From Enoplosus armatus (lineage: Eukaryota > Chordata > Actinopteri > Centrarchiformes > Enoplosidae), in the NCBI RefSeq assembly GCF_043641665.1, contig NC_092183.1:20315001-20379000 (forward strand): a stretch of 64,000 bases of DNA. The letters are read 5' to 3'. How positions within the stretch are numbered: position 1 is the stretch's first letter; each line of letters opens with the position of its first letter. Shown one piece after another: positions 1-10,110 of the stretch. Made by a program: the position numbers and the translations under genes. The notes beneath the pieces are model-generated. The model searched no databases and was not told the origin of the DNA. It saw only the letters and a list, made by a program, of their open reading frames with translations.

Positions 1-765
1 CATATATTCTACCGTTCACTAGCATACCAAGGGTGTGTCCTATTCATCATGTCCTTCTTGGAGGCAGAGCTCAGGCGCCAGTTGTCTGGAATTTCTGTGA
101 AATGGCGTCAGTTGTAGAAATGCAGAGGGTGGTGGATTTGTGCGCTTCTAAAATAGGAGTTAGAGTGTGGTACTGTAACTTTTTGGTGTGCTACAATTTC
201 AATTATCCCCCCCCCCCACAAAGAAGAGGAACAGATATGTGTTAACACTGGTATGTAGCAGTATGGTTACTTTACTTATCGGTGCTATTTTATTTCCAAA
301 GAGATTTGAAAAAAAGTGGCACCAAAAGCTTAACAAGAAACTACCAGCAAGTAGTAAAATGCATTCTGGTATGGTATAACATCTAAGAAATGTATGAAAC
401 AGTATAAAAGTGGACAAAGAAAGTTGGGTGACTGTGGAAAAGATTTTCCAACAAGTAATGAGCTTAAATCTTGACATATTGGTCCCAAAGTGAGTGTCTA
501 GCAAAGAGAAAAAAAAAACATAGAAAAAGCCTTCAGTATAATCTTACAGCATTACACTGAATGAAACTGTGAAGGCTGACGAGCACAACAGCTAGTATGT
601 GTCAGTCTAAAGGAGGAACCCACACCTGGAGCAGACTGAGAAGGTGGCCTGCCCCAACAGGATTCAGTTATCCTGCATCCAATCCACCCCCACTGAGATT
701 AGTCCTATGGCCTGGGTGAACCCGGCGACCTGCAGCCATCTCTCAGAGACCAACCAACACCCCCC

Positions 766-802
<37 letters not shown>

Positions 803-2520
803 CTCCACATTCAAAAGTGACAGAACTGAACACCAACGATCTTATAGGAGATCAAACATGCTGTATGGAAGCCAGTATAAGTGCAGACTGTGTTGACATC
901 CAGTGAGAAGTTTTGCTTTTATTCATCTGAGTATTAACAGCCATTAATTTTGGCGAGCTCCATCAACACTAGCAGAGCAATAGGACGGGGGTACATTTCT
1001 TTCTGATGAAGTCACCACATCTGCGGTTATGAACACTGTGCGTTTCAATGTCTGCACTCTCTTTCGCTCTTTCTTTTTCTCGTCTCCCACACACATCTGA
1101 GTCCACGCTTTGCCTTCACACCAGCAAACACAGAACTGTAACGTAGACGCACAGGCAAACACGCAACCTAAAGGGGTGTGAGCGCGAAGTGTGACCCCCT
1201 CGCTGACCGTTTCCCTCCGAAGTCCACCTCAACTCCCATGAGGTTTCAGGCAGCAGCTGAGTGTTCAGTGATGTCTGCAATTATCCCGTGTCTAGACAAT
1301 GTCTAGTGAAAGACAAGGAGATGCACATTCGGCACAGGCTGCACTCTGCAGAAGAAAAAGGCCTGGAATAGACCACAATGTCTTTCAGTTGGTGACGTGG
1401 TGGTAAATGAAAAAGGTTAGGGCAACTAGGAACTCAGCCAACAAGCACCAACATGAACAAAAACCAGCATTATTTTGAAATAATTCCAGTGAATCTCAAA
1501 TTAAAGCTGCTACTGTCCAAATTTATTTGAAAAAAGAATTTACTCCCCAGGTTTTGTGCTTGTGGCTCTTTCTCTTTCATATTTGTCAATAAAACCAGTT
1601 CTAGTTGGAGTCAATGGAATTAAATCAAATTTGTGTCAGTTTTCCTTCAAAACATCTACTCTACTACGACTTTGAAAACGTAAAATGTTAAACGTCCTTG
1701 AACTGTATTTGATCCTTCTTAAAGCACGACATGAATCCAGCTTCAGCATTCTTTAGTCTGTAGAGCTGAAGATGAGTTGAAAACAGAAAAGATGGTGTCA
1801 GGGACTGCTTACAACTAAGAAGAATTAGAGAATGAAAAGTAACAAATACTTGGTTGTTTAACATGAGATATTAAGTAAAGAAATAACTAATTGAAAGAAA
1901 TAATTAAAAAAATGCTAAAGGTCCACTTTGGAATTCTTGTGTATACCTGTGTAGACTATTGTTATTTTGTCAACCAAAGTCTTGGGCTGTTTGCTGCCCT
2001 ACAAAAATCTTTAGTTTTTAGATCTCAAACTTTCTAGAAGATACCACGCTATTACCAGGATCTTACTTCGGAAGAACTTCTCCGTATGAAAAGACGATTT
2101 GAAGAAAATAATAGAGCAACGAAACAAACAAAAACGCGCAGAAGCTGGAAGGTTGAAAGATACGATGGGTTGCGGTGAAAGAAAAGGCTGTGAGAGAATG
2201 AGCAGGTGTGGTGGGAAAGACCCATGGGCTTCAGGGAGAGAATAGATCAATAACTAATTTCAGTACCGAGCTTCACTCGCACTGTTTTCCAATAAAGGCT
2301 GGATGGAGAGTACTGGCTTAGCCCTCCCCCCACTATCTCTGTTCTATCGCCTTCTACAAGCAGGGATTGGACTCTATGGAAGAAGGCTGTTTTTTCTCCC
2401 AGTGTTGAGATTGTTGGTTGGGTGGATTATGTTCCTACAGCTTGTGTATTGTATAAATGTAATCCTTCGTTGCCATCACCATTTCCATGTGTCCTCCATG
2501 AGTGCCCCCATAACCATTCC
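1..2520. other. Intergenic DNA without a recognised gene
   Basis: No open frame here resembles a known family, and the short frames present are compatible with chance. A CA microsatellite sits at 767-800. The block at about 600-760 is less AT-rich than its surroundings and could be an exon or UTR of a neighbouring gene, but I could not place it in any gene. Confidence 0.6.
767..800. repeat. (AC)17 microsatellite
   Basis: Seventeen uninterrupted AC units directly follow a short run of C. Likely length-polymorphic. Confidence 0.95.
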
Positions 2521-2602
2521 ACCTATCGTCTAACTTTTTTTTTCTCCCTCACTGCTCTGCCTCCTGCATCCCCCTCCCGCCTTCCCTCCCTCATTCGACC
2601 AG

Positions 2603-2784
2603 GGCCAGTGTTGAGGTTTTGTCAAGAGATTCAGACAGACAGGAGAGTGAAGCGTGTGTCATGCAGGGCTGCTGCTGCTGCTGCTGAGGCTCTTCTCCTC
2701 AGAGGCTGTGACCTAGATAACCAAGAGGAGCTGGAGCGCTTGCAAGCCTTGGAGCCACTCCAGCTTCAGCAATGTCAGGAAGGG
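2603..2784 (+). other. Exon-like block, gene unknown
   Basis: A long pyrimidine tract (about 2534-2598) ends in an AG at 2601-2602. It is followed by 182 bases with an open frame, then a donor-like GTTAGT starting at 2785. The translation contains an Ala run from a GCT repeat (about 2670-2688) and a charged, Leu/Gln-rich stretch, including DLDNQEELERLQALEPLQ. I do not recognise the protein. It could be an internal exon of a neighbouring plus-strand gene, a lineage-specific exon, or chance; the GCT repeat alone favours long open frames. Existence as an exon is inference from splice-like edges and composition. Confidence 0.25.
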
Positions 2785-2799
2785 GTTAGTTGTGTAACA

Positions 2800-3605
2800 C
2801 AATGTCCTATTTAGTTTGCTCGTCACACACACATGGACCGCAAGCACATATATACCCTATGGCGTTCCTGTACCATCACAGTACGTTTCCTTTAGGCACA
2901 GTTTGTTTATTACCAAAGACGGGATGAACGGGTTTTAAGCATGTGAGGAAGCAAAAAATAAAAAAATAAATAAAAAAAGATTTAAAAAAAAAAAAAGAGG
3001 AAAGGGGCCCCTAAATTCATCTGAATTTAAACATAAGCATTAAGAATGCTTGGTAAAACTTTCCACGCCAGTAGCCACTGCAGCTACATTATGTCACAGT
3101 GAAACCATGTCAAAACATCTACAGGCACACGCTTCCTGCCGTGTTGTAGCATTTCATTCCTGCTTCTTTATTTTAGCACTCACTCAACTGATGTTTGGTG
3201 TATGAACACAACCATGAGTTTAATATATAGCACCAATTATTCCCCTATAACAGGCAGCCAGTGAGTTCAAGAGTCATATTCAGCACTGCACTGCCACTGC
3301 CTGGTCAGCTACAAGCGGTAATATGTTGACAAACGTGAAAGAATGCCAAACTGCTGTTAGAGGATATAACAGGCTATCAGCATACTGTTGGTGAGACACC
3401 ATTGTTTCATTGGTCCACTTTCATGCGAAGTGAAGAAGATACACAAATACCAGAATACACCACCATCATGTTGAGGAGATAAAATATAGATGGAGTCTAC
3501 TGCGCTGGAACAACTTTAATAGGCTGCACTGTGAATAACTAAATCTTTGACCCTGACATCCGAGCTGCTTCAGAGATGCAAGAGCAACACTGCCATCTGG
3601 TGGAT
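2800..3605. other. Intergenic DNA downstream of asb6
   Basis: No gene recognised. An A-rich low-complexity tract lies at about 2955-2998. The segment next to 3600 would be the region just beyond asb6 transcript cleavage. Confidence 0.6.
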
Positions 3606-3611
3606 TTTATT
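3606..3611 (-). terminator. asb6 polyadenylation signal
   Basis: TTTATT on the plus strand reads AATAAA on the minus strand, about 280 bases past the asb6 stop codon. A GT-rich stretch follows within about 30 bases, as expected for a cleavage downstream element. It implies a 3' UTR of roughly 300 bases. Other AATAAA-like hexamers lie further downstream, so alternative ends are possible. Confidence 0.6.
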
Positions 3612-3890
3612 CTGTATTGCAACTTCATTTGCCCATTAATAGGGTTCACTCAGCAGTACAGCAGTTTACAGCATTGACAACTACAACTCAAAGGCTAATT
3701 TGTACAGACATGACTTTGTATCTTAAAGTAAACATACACATTTGTCTGTACATTTGACACAGATAACACACCATAAGAATTCAACACAGGCCTCAATGGT
3801 TTATGAGGTTTAGGTTAATTTATGGACAGACACTTTATACAAATTATTACAGGCCTTTAGGTAGAACAAAAAGTAGCCAGTAGCTTAGCG

Positions 3891-6800
3891 TCAGCGCTGG
3901 CTATGTTGGGGCTTGAAGCAGTCCCAGCCAGGTTTTGGCGTATATGTGTGCTCAGGAAGAAGAAAGTCTTTCAGTCTGTCTGGTAATGGCAAGGCTTTGA
4001 CTCTGTCTTCCAGGGGCCAAGGCTGTAGGTGGCTTCTTAAGAATGCCCTACAAAGGCATCGCAGAGCAGGAGGGCTTGCTTCATGCTCTATTACGCGGCT
4101 GCGCAGGTCTACAAGAGCCTGAGCATAAGGGTGAGGGTCCTGACCGGGCACAGGGAGCTCCAGCCTGAGAAGCAGAGGCAGCGTGGGGGTGTTGACCCTC
4201 GCTAAGTCAAGCAACACCTCTGCTTGCTCCAGGAGCTCAGAGGCATGACTTTGATCAGAGCACTGCTGCAGGGCAGTTTGGAGCCGCTGGAAAAGGAGGC
4301 TGTAACCTGACCAACAGGAGTGGCCGTGATAGGAGCAAACCAAAGAGGCTCCGCTCTGGATTAAGAGCACAGCCAGTGGGAAGAGCAGGTCAAAGTGCTC
4401 CAGGCTCGTCTGTGTCAGGGAGGGCTCGCCATCCTCATTCAGACAGCAGCTGGGGTCCACGCCGTGAGCCAGCAGCAGCTGTGTGGTTTTCAAGCAGAAG
4501 TTACCGATCTCAGCAGCGTCCTCCACGTTGGCCTCCAGAGCCTCCTTAACCAGAAACACCAACGAGGACTCAACTGTATCACCGTCTACAGTGGCAGCAT
4601 TGACGTCAGCACCTGCAGTGAAGAAAGCATATTATACTCACCAAATCAAAAACAGTTGACTGCTGTTATGTGCACATTAGGGCACATGTGGCTTAGACAG
4701 TGTGGTTTAAATAATGATTTCAATGATGATTTGTCAATAGACAATATTTATCAATCACTCTTTTGACAACTGAGTAATGTTTTAGGTCATTTATGAAACT
4801 AACAAAACTGTGGAGCATTTCCTGGTTACAGCTTTTAAAATGAGCCTTTCCTGCTCCACCAATTCCATAAAGTTGGGGGACAGATTTAAAAAAAAAAAAG
4901 AAAAAGAAAAAAGAAAGAAGTAGAGAATGAGATATTCTGACTTTTAGTCCCTAGTATGGCTCAAGCTCTGCAACACTGGATCCTCCATTTCCCATAATGC
5001 AGCTCGATAGCATCTTTCATTAGACCCTCTCTGGCTGGTAAATGTCTTTCAACTCCACAACCCCAGTTTGTAACGCATGCTCATTGTAATAAGTCTCCAA
5101 GCAGAGATACCCCCGATGACATCACCATGATATCATCAGGGTTATTTTCTCAAACTTGACAAAGCTCCTCCAGAGCAACACAAGACATGATGCAGCTGTT
5201 TACAGTTGTTATACAACTCAGAGCTGCATCTTTTGTCCAGCTCTGAGTTGAATACAGTTGATCTACAAACTGACAGTCCATTTGAAATTATCACGTACTG
5301 TCAACCATCAGTAGACAGGAAGCCAGTATCCCAATCTGTGTCTCTCTTCTCAGATTGCTCCAATCACTACTGACCATCCTAAATTGGCATACTCACAGAA
5401 AATTTGAATTAATTTTTCAATTCAACTAAATTTAAACAGATACATGATTTTACCCCTCTGTCAGATGAGGGTAGAAATACTCTTTTTTTTTCATTAAACA
5501 CTTGGAGGATATCTTCCATTGGTTTTCTGATATTATTGACAGAGGATGTATGTGTATGATGAAGTGGTTCTTTGTGAGAAGCTGATTGGCTGTTGCCTTT
5601 TAATGCACAGCAGGCAATCATGTTTGGGATGGTCACAGCCGAGAGACTTATCTTGACAAACAGTGGTTGAACGAAATTACTTTTGAGAAAATTCCCCACA
5701 CTAGGCTCGCTCTGGTACAAAAACAAAAAGATTTCATGAGATCCGAGGACCATTTTTGAGTGGTTGGGACTAACTTTAAATCCTAACAATGGCTGTGATA
5801 GTACGCAACTTTCCTGCATGTGACTTTCTTTTTGTAAAGGTATATGAATGTCATGGCTTTTATTTAAATATTCTGGTTTCTATGTGGCTTTTTGGAGTCA
5901 GGGTACACTGGCTGTAAATACCTAAAAAAGACAAGACCATAAAGCAAAGTGTACATGAGGGCCCCCCTGTAGTCACACTGTATATGAAACTATGAGTACA
6001 CAAGATGAGTACACAAGATTGATGCTAATATTATCCTGTAAAAACAAACTTTCATGCCTGGATCACAGGATTGGTTCTGCTCGATTTTCAGTTGTGTTAA
6101 AAACTGTATGTGCCTATTTTAGCCTGACAATCACTGACAGATTACTTTGATCTCCAAATGCATACAGGTGGACAGGTCTGCATACGAACACACATTTCTG
6201 AATGTAGTGATTTAACCTTGATCCTGCTTCAGAGGGTATGGCAATGACCAAAAGCGGACAAGAAGGCAAAGATGAGGGGCGTTTTACAGTCAGTACCTCT
6301 CTGAAGTAGAAGCTGGATGTTCTCTGTGTTGTGCACAGTGAGTCCGTCGCTGCTTGCCAAGGCATGGAGCAAAGGGGTTTTTCCTTTGGAGACAAAACAA
6401 AAGCAATCAGTTTTCAGAATGAACGAACTACAGAAAGAATTCATATTTCTGAATTAGGCAATGTAAATTTACCATGTTTGTCCCTTGCATTTGCATCAGC
6501 ACCCAGTTCCAGCAGGGTGAGCAGGCAGGGGAGCCTCTCCGACTCCTCACTGGAAAGATCCAAAGGACTACTCTCATGGATCTACCAAGTAACATACATT
6601 TACATGAGATGCAACGAAACAGAGGAGATACCATGAGAGCAAGATAAGGACATAAATACAAGTAAGAGAGTTGCCTCACCCTGTCTCTCTTTTCAATGTC
6701 TGCTCCGTGCCCGACCAGCAGCCTCACCATGTTTGGCCTGTTCCTCAAAACAGATATATGTAGAGGATTGTAGTAAGACACTGGGTCTGGAGAGCAGAAA

Positions 6801-8991
6801 CAAATATTCAGATTACACAAACAGTCTTTTTCCACAGGGGTTGAAACATAAATCAGACAGATGAAGATTTCCAACGACATTATATTTTCCTTAACAGTGT
6901 CTTGGAAAAACTACACAACCTACTGTATAATGCTGTTTTGGGGATGCAAATGATGACACATCTTCAGATATGTCTGAAGGGAGGTTGTTGACTGGTGTTC
7001 TTGAAATGCAGCATATGCACTGACAAACTGGTGAATGTTTGCTAGTGTTTTCTCAAGTTGTTGTTTGTTAGGCTCTCTCACCCACTGTTGCTGGCAGCAA
7101 TCTAGTAAAAGATAATAACCCTTTACATGTAACAGAACTGCACCTGACTGTGTGGCACGGGCACTGACTACTTACTGCATGTGTCTATATATTACAGACA
7201 AATTCTCTTTTACATTTACATTATGATCCATGTCCAGATTATTAATTGCCACTTACATGACTAGTAACTATCATAACCACATATGCTCATGCTTCACTAC
7301 AGCGCCTGCCAACTGATAGCTGGCACAAGCTAGCATATTCTTAAACATGAAGGCAAAGGATGGCAAATATTTGAGGGAAAGAAATAGAGGAACTTGAACG
7401 TCTTTGCATGCTATGTGGGAGCATCTGTCACTGTTAACTTTCTGGAAAGAGGCATTCAAGAAATGTAAAAGATGAATGAGGGAGCCTCTGCCAGAATCCC
7501 CTAATTATGTCCCTGGGGGAAGACATCTTTACTACCACTAGAGGTCATCACAGCAGAGTCTAGCTGAGCCCTGGCAGGTTCCATCAGAGCAGCAAGACAT
7601 GCTGCATCCTCCACTGCACTTTGCTAGAGGGAGACTTATTCTCCAAAGTGTATATGGCAACAACTTGCTCAATTTACATATGCGGTTCCTTGTGTAAAAA
7701 GTGAAAATGGCAGGTCCACTCATGTTTCAAAGTACAATCTGTCATTAAATTTTCTTAATTGCATGTAGCACAGAACCATGATACACATTAAAATTGGAGC
7801 AAGATGGACAAGAGCCAGAGGACTAGTTACTAGTCAATGCAACAAAAACATGTTTGAGCAAGACACTGAACCCTAACTTGCTCTTGATGGAGACCAGCAC
7901 CTTGAAGAGCGCTGTATAAGTGAAGACCATTTACCATTCAAGATCTACTACTGGAAATGATACACCTCCAGTTGCAGAAATAAAAGTATAAAAGTATACA
8001 TCCACTAATTAATGTCTTTAAACTCAGGCAAACATAGGTTTTTAGTGATTGTACTGCATTTAACTTGCCAAGAGGACTAAATTAATAATAAACATTGACG
8101 ATTCAAATGAGCATAAACCTGAATTTACAAACATGCCCTTGTAGACTCATAGTGACAAAAATGCTGCATTACACACGACGCACTGTAGGAGAAGTGCAAT
8201 GCAATCGCCAGAGTAACAAACGTTAGTGGATTGTTTTCTCCCACTGGCCACTCCTATTTTTGCTTTGTAATTGAACTAAAAGGTCTGCACAACGCATTTA
8301 AAGCACACTCACAAATGACACACTCACCTTCAAAGTTTACATCAGCTCCATAGCGCAGCAGGATTTCAGCTGCGTACACCAGTCCCTGCTCTGCCACCTT
8401 AAACAGAGCATAGCTGATGCCTTCCACAAACACTTCTGACTGAGACTCCCGCTCCAGAAGCTCCTCCAGAGAGCTACAAAGACCAGACTCGTCCTCAGGG
8501 CTTCTGACTCTGGACACAAGAGTGGAAAGTAGCACTGTGTCATTCAAACTGTATGAAATGCCACCAATGTTTTTTTTTTTTTGTTGTTGTTTTTTTTATC
8601 AAATGCATTCAGTAGTGGCAGCGGTTATGACACTATAGCTTGATTACAACAAACTGCTACAGATAATTGAACATTAAAACTGAGCAACACTTCCCAGTTA
8701 TGAATCAGAAATGAGAAAAAAGTGAGTTGGTCTTTATCAAATAAAAAAAATAACTTAAGCAACACTTTTTTAATTCTTATCCCCTTTGTCCTAAAGTTGC
8801 AGTCAATAGCAAAACATGCTGGAATTACATTCAGCACACAACTAAACACATAATCAAATAATACTGAGGCTTTGGCGTCACCTGTCCCCGTGACTACTAT
8901 CTTCTTCCTTCAGTCCGACAACGCACATTACAGCATCTACCAGCGGCTGGTACTCGTAAATGATCCTTCGAAACCCGTGGAGGAAAGGCAT
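3891..8991 (-). CDS. asb6: Ankyrin repeat and SOCS box protein 6 (ASB6), complete, six coding exons
   Basis: Substrate-recognition adaptor of a Cullin-5/Elongin BC ubiquitin ligase in the cytoplasm; mammalian ASB6 is reported to bind the insulin-signalling adaptor APS (SH2B2). Exons on the minus strand: 8991-8882, 8509-8328, 6786-6680, 6581-6473, 6383-6297 and 4612-3891. All introns are GT-AG and the phases agree, giving 1317 nt including the stop and 438 residues. The start codon at 8991 gives MPFLHGFRRIIYEYQPLVDA, nearly identical to the mammalian ASB6 N-terminus as I recall it. Ankyrin-type units follow from about residue 60 to 210, including the ADVNFE, GADIEKRDR and GADANARDKH turns. The SOCS box is at about 378-417, with the Elongin-binding LRCLCR helix and the Cul5-box LPLPDRL motif. 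Mammalian ASB6 is about 420 residues, so this protein is slightly longer, partly through its C-terminal tail. No break or frameshift is seen. Confidence 0.96.
4613..6296 (-). other. asb6 intron 5 (1684 bp)
   Basis: Donor GTACTG at 6296 and acceptor CTGCAG ending at 4613. It contains a purine-rich A/G tract at about 4889-4922. A 136-codon minus-strand open frame (5819-5409) has no recognisable similarity and is regarded as chance. Confidence 0.85.
6787..8327 (-). other. asb6 intron 2 (1541 bp)
   Basis: Donor GTGAGT at 8327 and acceptor CTCCAG ending at 6787. Its only recognised content is the dispersed-repeat fragment at about 7845-7945. Confidence 0.85.
7845..7945 (+). mobile_element. Dispersed repeat fragment of a fish element
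   Basis: The stretch reads GAGCAAGACACTGAACCCTA and continues to AGAGCGCTGTATAAGTGAAG and CCATTTACCATT. I recall this combination as the conserved core and end of an abundant dispersed element in teleost genomes. Only about 100 bases are recognisable and no coding capacity remains. Family assignment is from memory. Confidence 0.5.
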
Positions 8992-9028
8992 GGCTCCCCC
9001 CGCTCTTCACTACCCGAAAAGGTCAATA

Positions 9029-9600
9029 CCTAAAAACGAACCAAAATGCACAAGTTGTAGACAGGGTGTGTCGGTGTTAAGAGAGAATTCAAGTCATATC
9101 AGGGCTTCGCTTCACATCATCTCGCTTAACGCTAACGTTATCTCTCGAGTTCAGCTGACAAATGTCTTTTGACAAATGGGCGACGCTTCACGCTAACTTG
9201 CCAACGTACGTTTGACGCTTTGAAACGCTTTGCAGAGTTATCACATTATACTAGTTGATTAACGTTAATGTATCTGTCGACGAAGTTCCGACTTTATTCT
9301 TCACGTCAGTTGACGTTAACGCACATTTGGCTAGCTAACGTACAACCGTATTCATGTTCAAGAAGAAAGTTCTGTTGTTAGGCAGCAGGCAAATGTTTAA
9401 ACGCCACAGCCGACGCTAGCATTGCTGGCTAAATGTATCACGCATTTACTTGCTAAATGATGAATTAAAGTGTTTGAGAGAAATTACTTACACTAGGCAA
9501 GTTATTAGAAACTCACGCGCTGGTTGTCCAAAATAGGAAGCTTCGACCACGCCTCCATCCGTCCGACAGTGTTTTCATTCCCCTGCAGAGCACAGGGGAG
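9029..9600 (-). promoter_or_regulatory. Putative asb6 5' leader: 5' UTR intron and promoter-proximal region
   Basis: Upstream of the asb6 start codon an acceptor (TTTTTAG ending at 9030) lies 38 bases before the ATG. A strong donor (GTGAGT beginning at 9516) would end a leader exon at 9517. This suggests one non-coding exon at about 9517-9590, spliced over a 487-base intron. The sequence around 9530-9610 is more GC-rich and is the likely start region; no TATA box is evident. The intron carries several AACGT/TAACGTTA motifs. All of this is inferred from sequence signals. Confidence 0.4.
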
Positions 9601-9783
9601 ACGAAGGTTCCCCTTTACGCTCTGTCCTTGAACGTTGCATATATGATGTTATTTCTAGTTGTTCCTTTTTGACCTTCGAGCACACACTCTGTAGATTTTC
9701 TTTTCAACGTTTTTAAACAATTTCTATAAACTGATAGTACTGACAGTAAACAGCCTCTGCCTGTGAGCACACTCTGCTCTCCC

Positions 9784-10110
9784 TGGCTGTGGCGGTTGAA
9801 GCTGTGGCTGTGGATATGGTTATTGCCCGTACTACGGCTGCATCTGTGGTTAAATATATGATGATCTGGATATGGCTGTGGTTGCTGTACTGTAACTACT
9901 CTTTACTGCCATGCCAAGCTATGGGGAATTTGAACTTATCAGAAATGACAGGTGTGTTACCAATAATATTGTTACACCCAAATAAACTAATGTTTCACAG
10001 CCATAATCACAACAACCAAAGCGGCCGTGGCTACAGTCACAATCACAGCCACAGCCACAGCCAAAGCTCTGTCGTCCTATGGCTGTAGTCATAATCACAG
10101 CTGCTGTACA
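9784..10110. repeat. Inverted array of GTGGCT/AGCCAC-like repeats
   Basis: The left part (about 9784-9895) carries imperfect repeats of GCTGTGGCTGTGG and GGATATGGCTGTGG. The right part (about 10020-10105) carries the complement, CACAGCCACAGCCACAGCC and variants. The two halves could pair as an imperfect hairpin around a spacer of about 125 bases. The 99-codon open frame across it is a product of the hexamer repeat and is not called as a gene. Confidence 0.7.

Noticed and set aside
600..760. GC-richer block that might be an exon or UTR of a neighbouring gene
   Set aside because: Short open stretches only, no clear splice boundaries and no recognised protein.
5409..5819. Minus-strand 136-codon open frame in asb6 intron 5
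   Set aside because: It does not fit between exons in phase with good splice sites and no ASB6 sequence is missing there.
9789..10088. 99-codon frame rich in His, Ser and Asn
   Set aside because: Its periodic content comes from the inverted hexamer array, not from a conserved protein.
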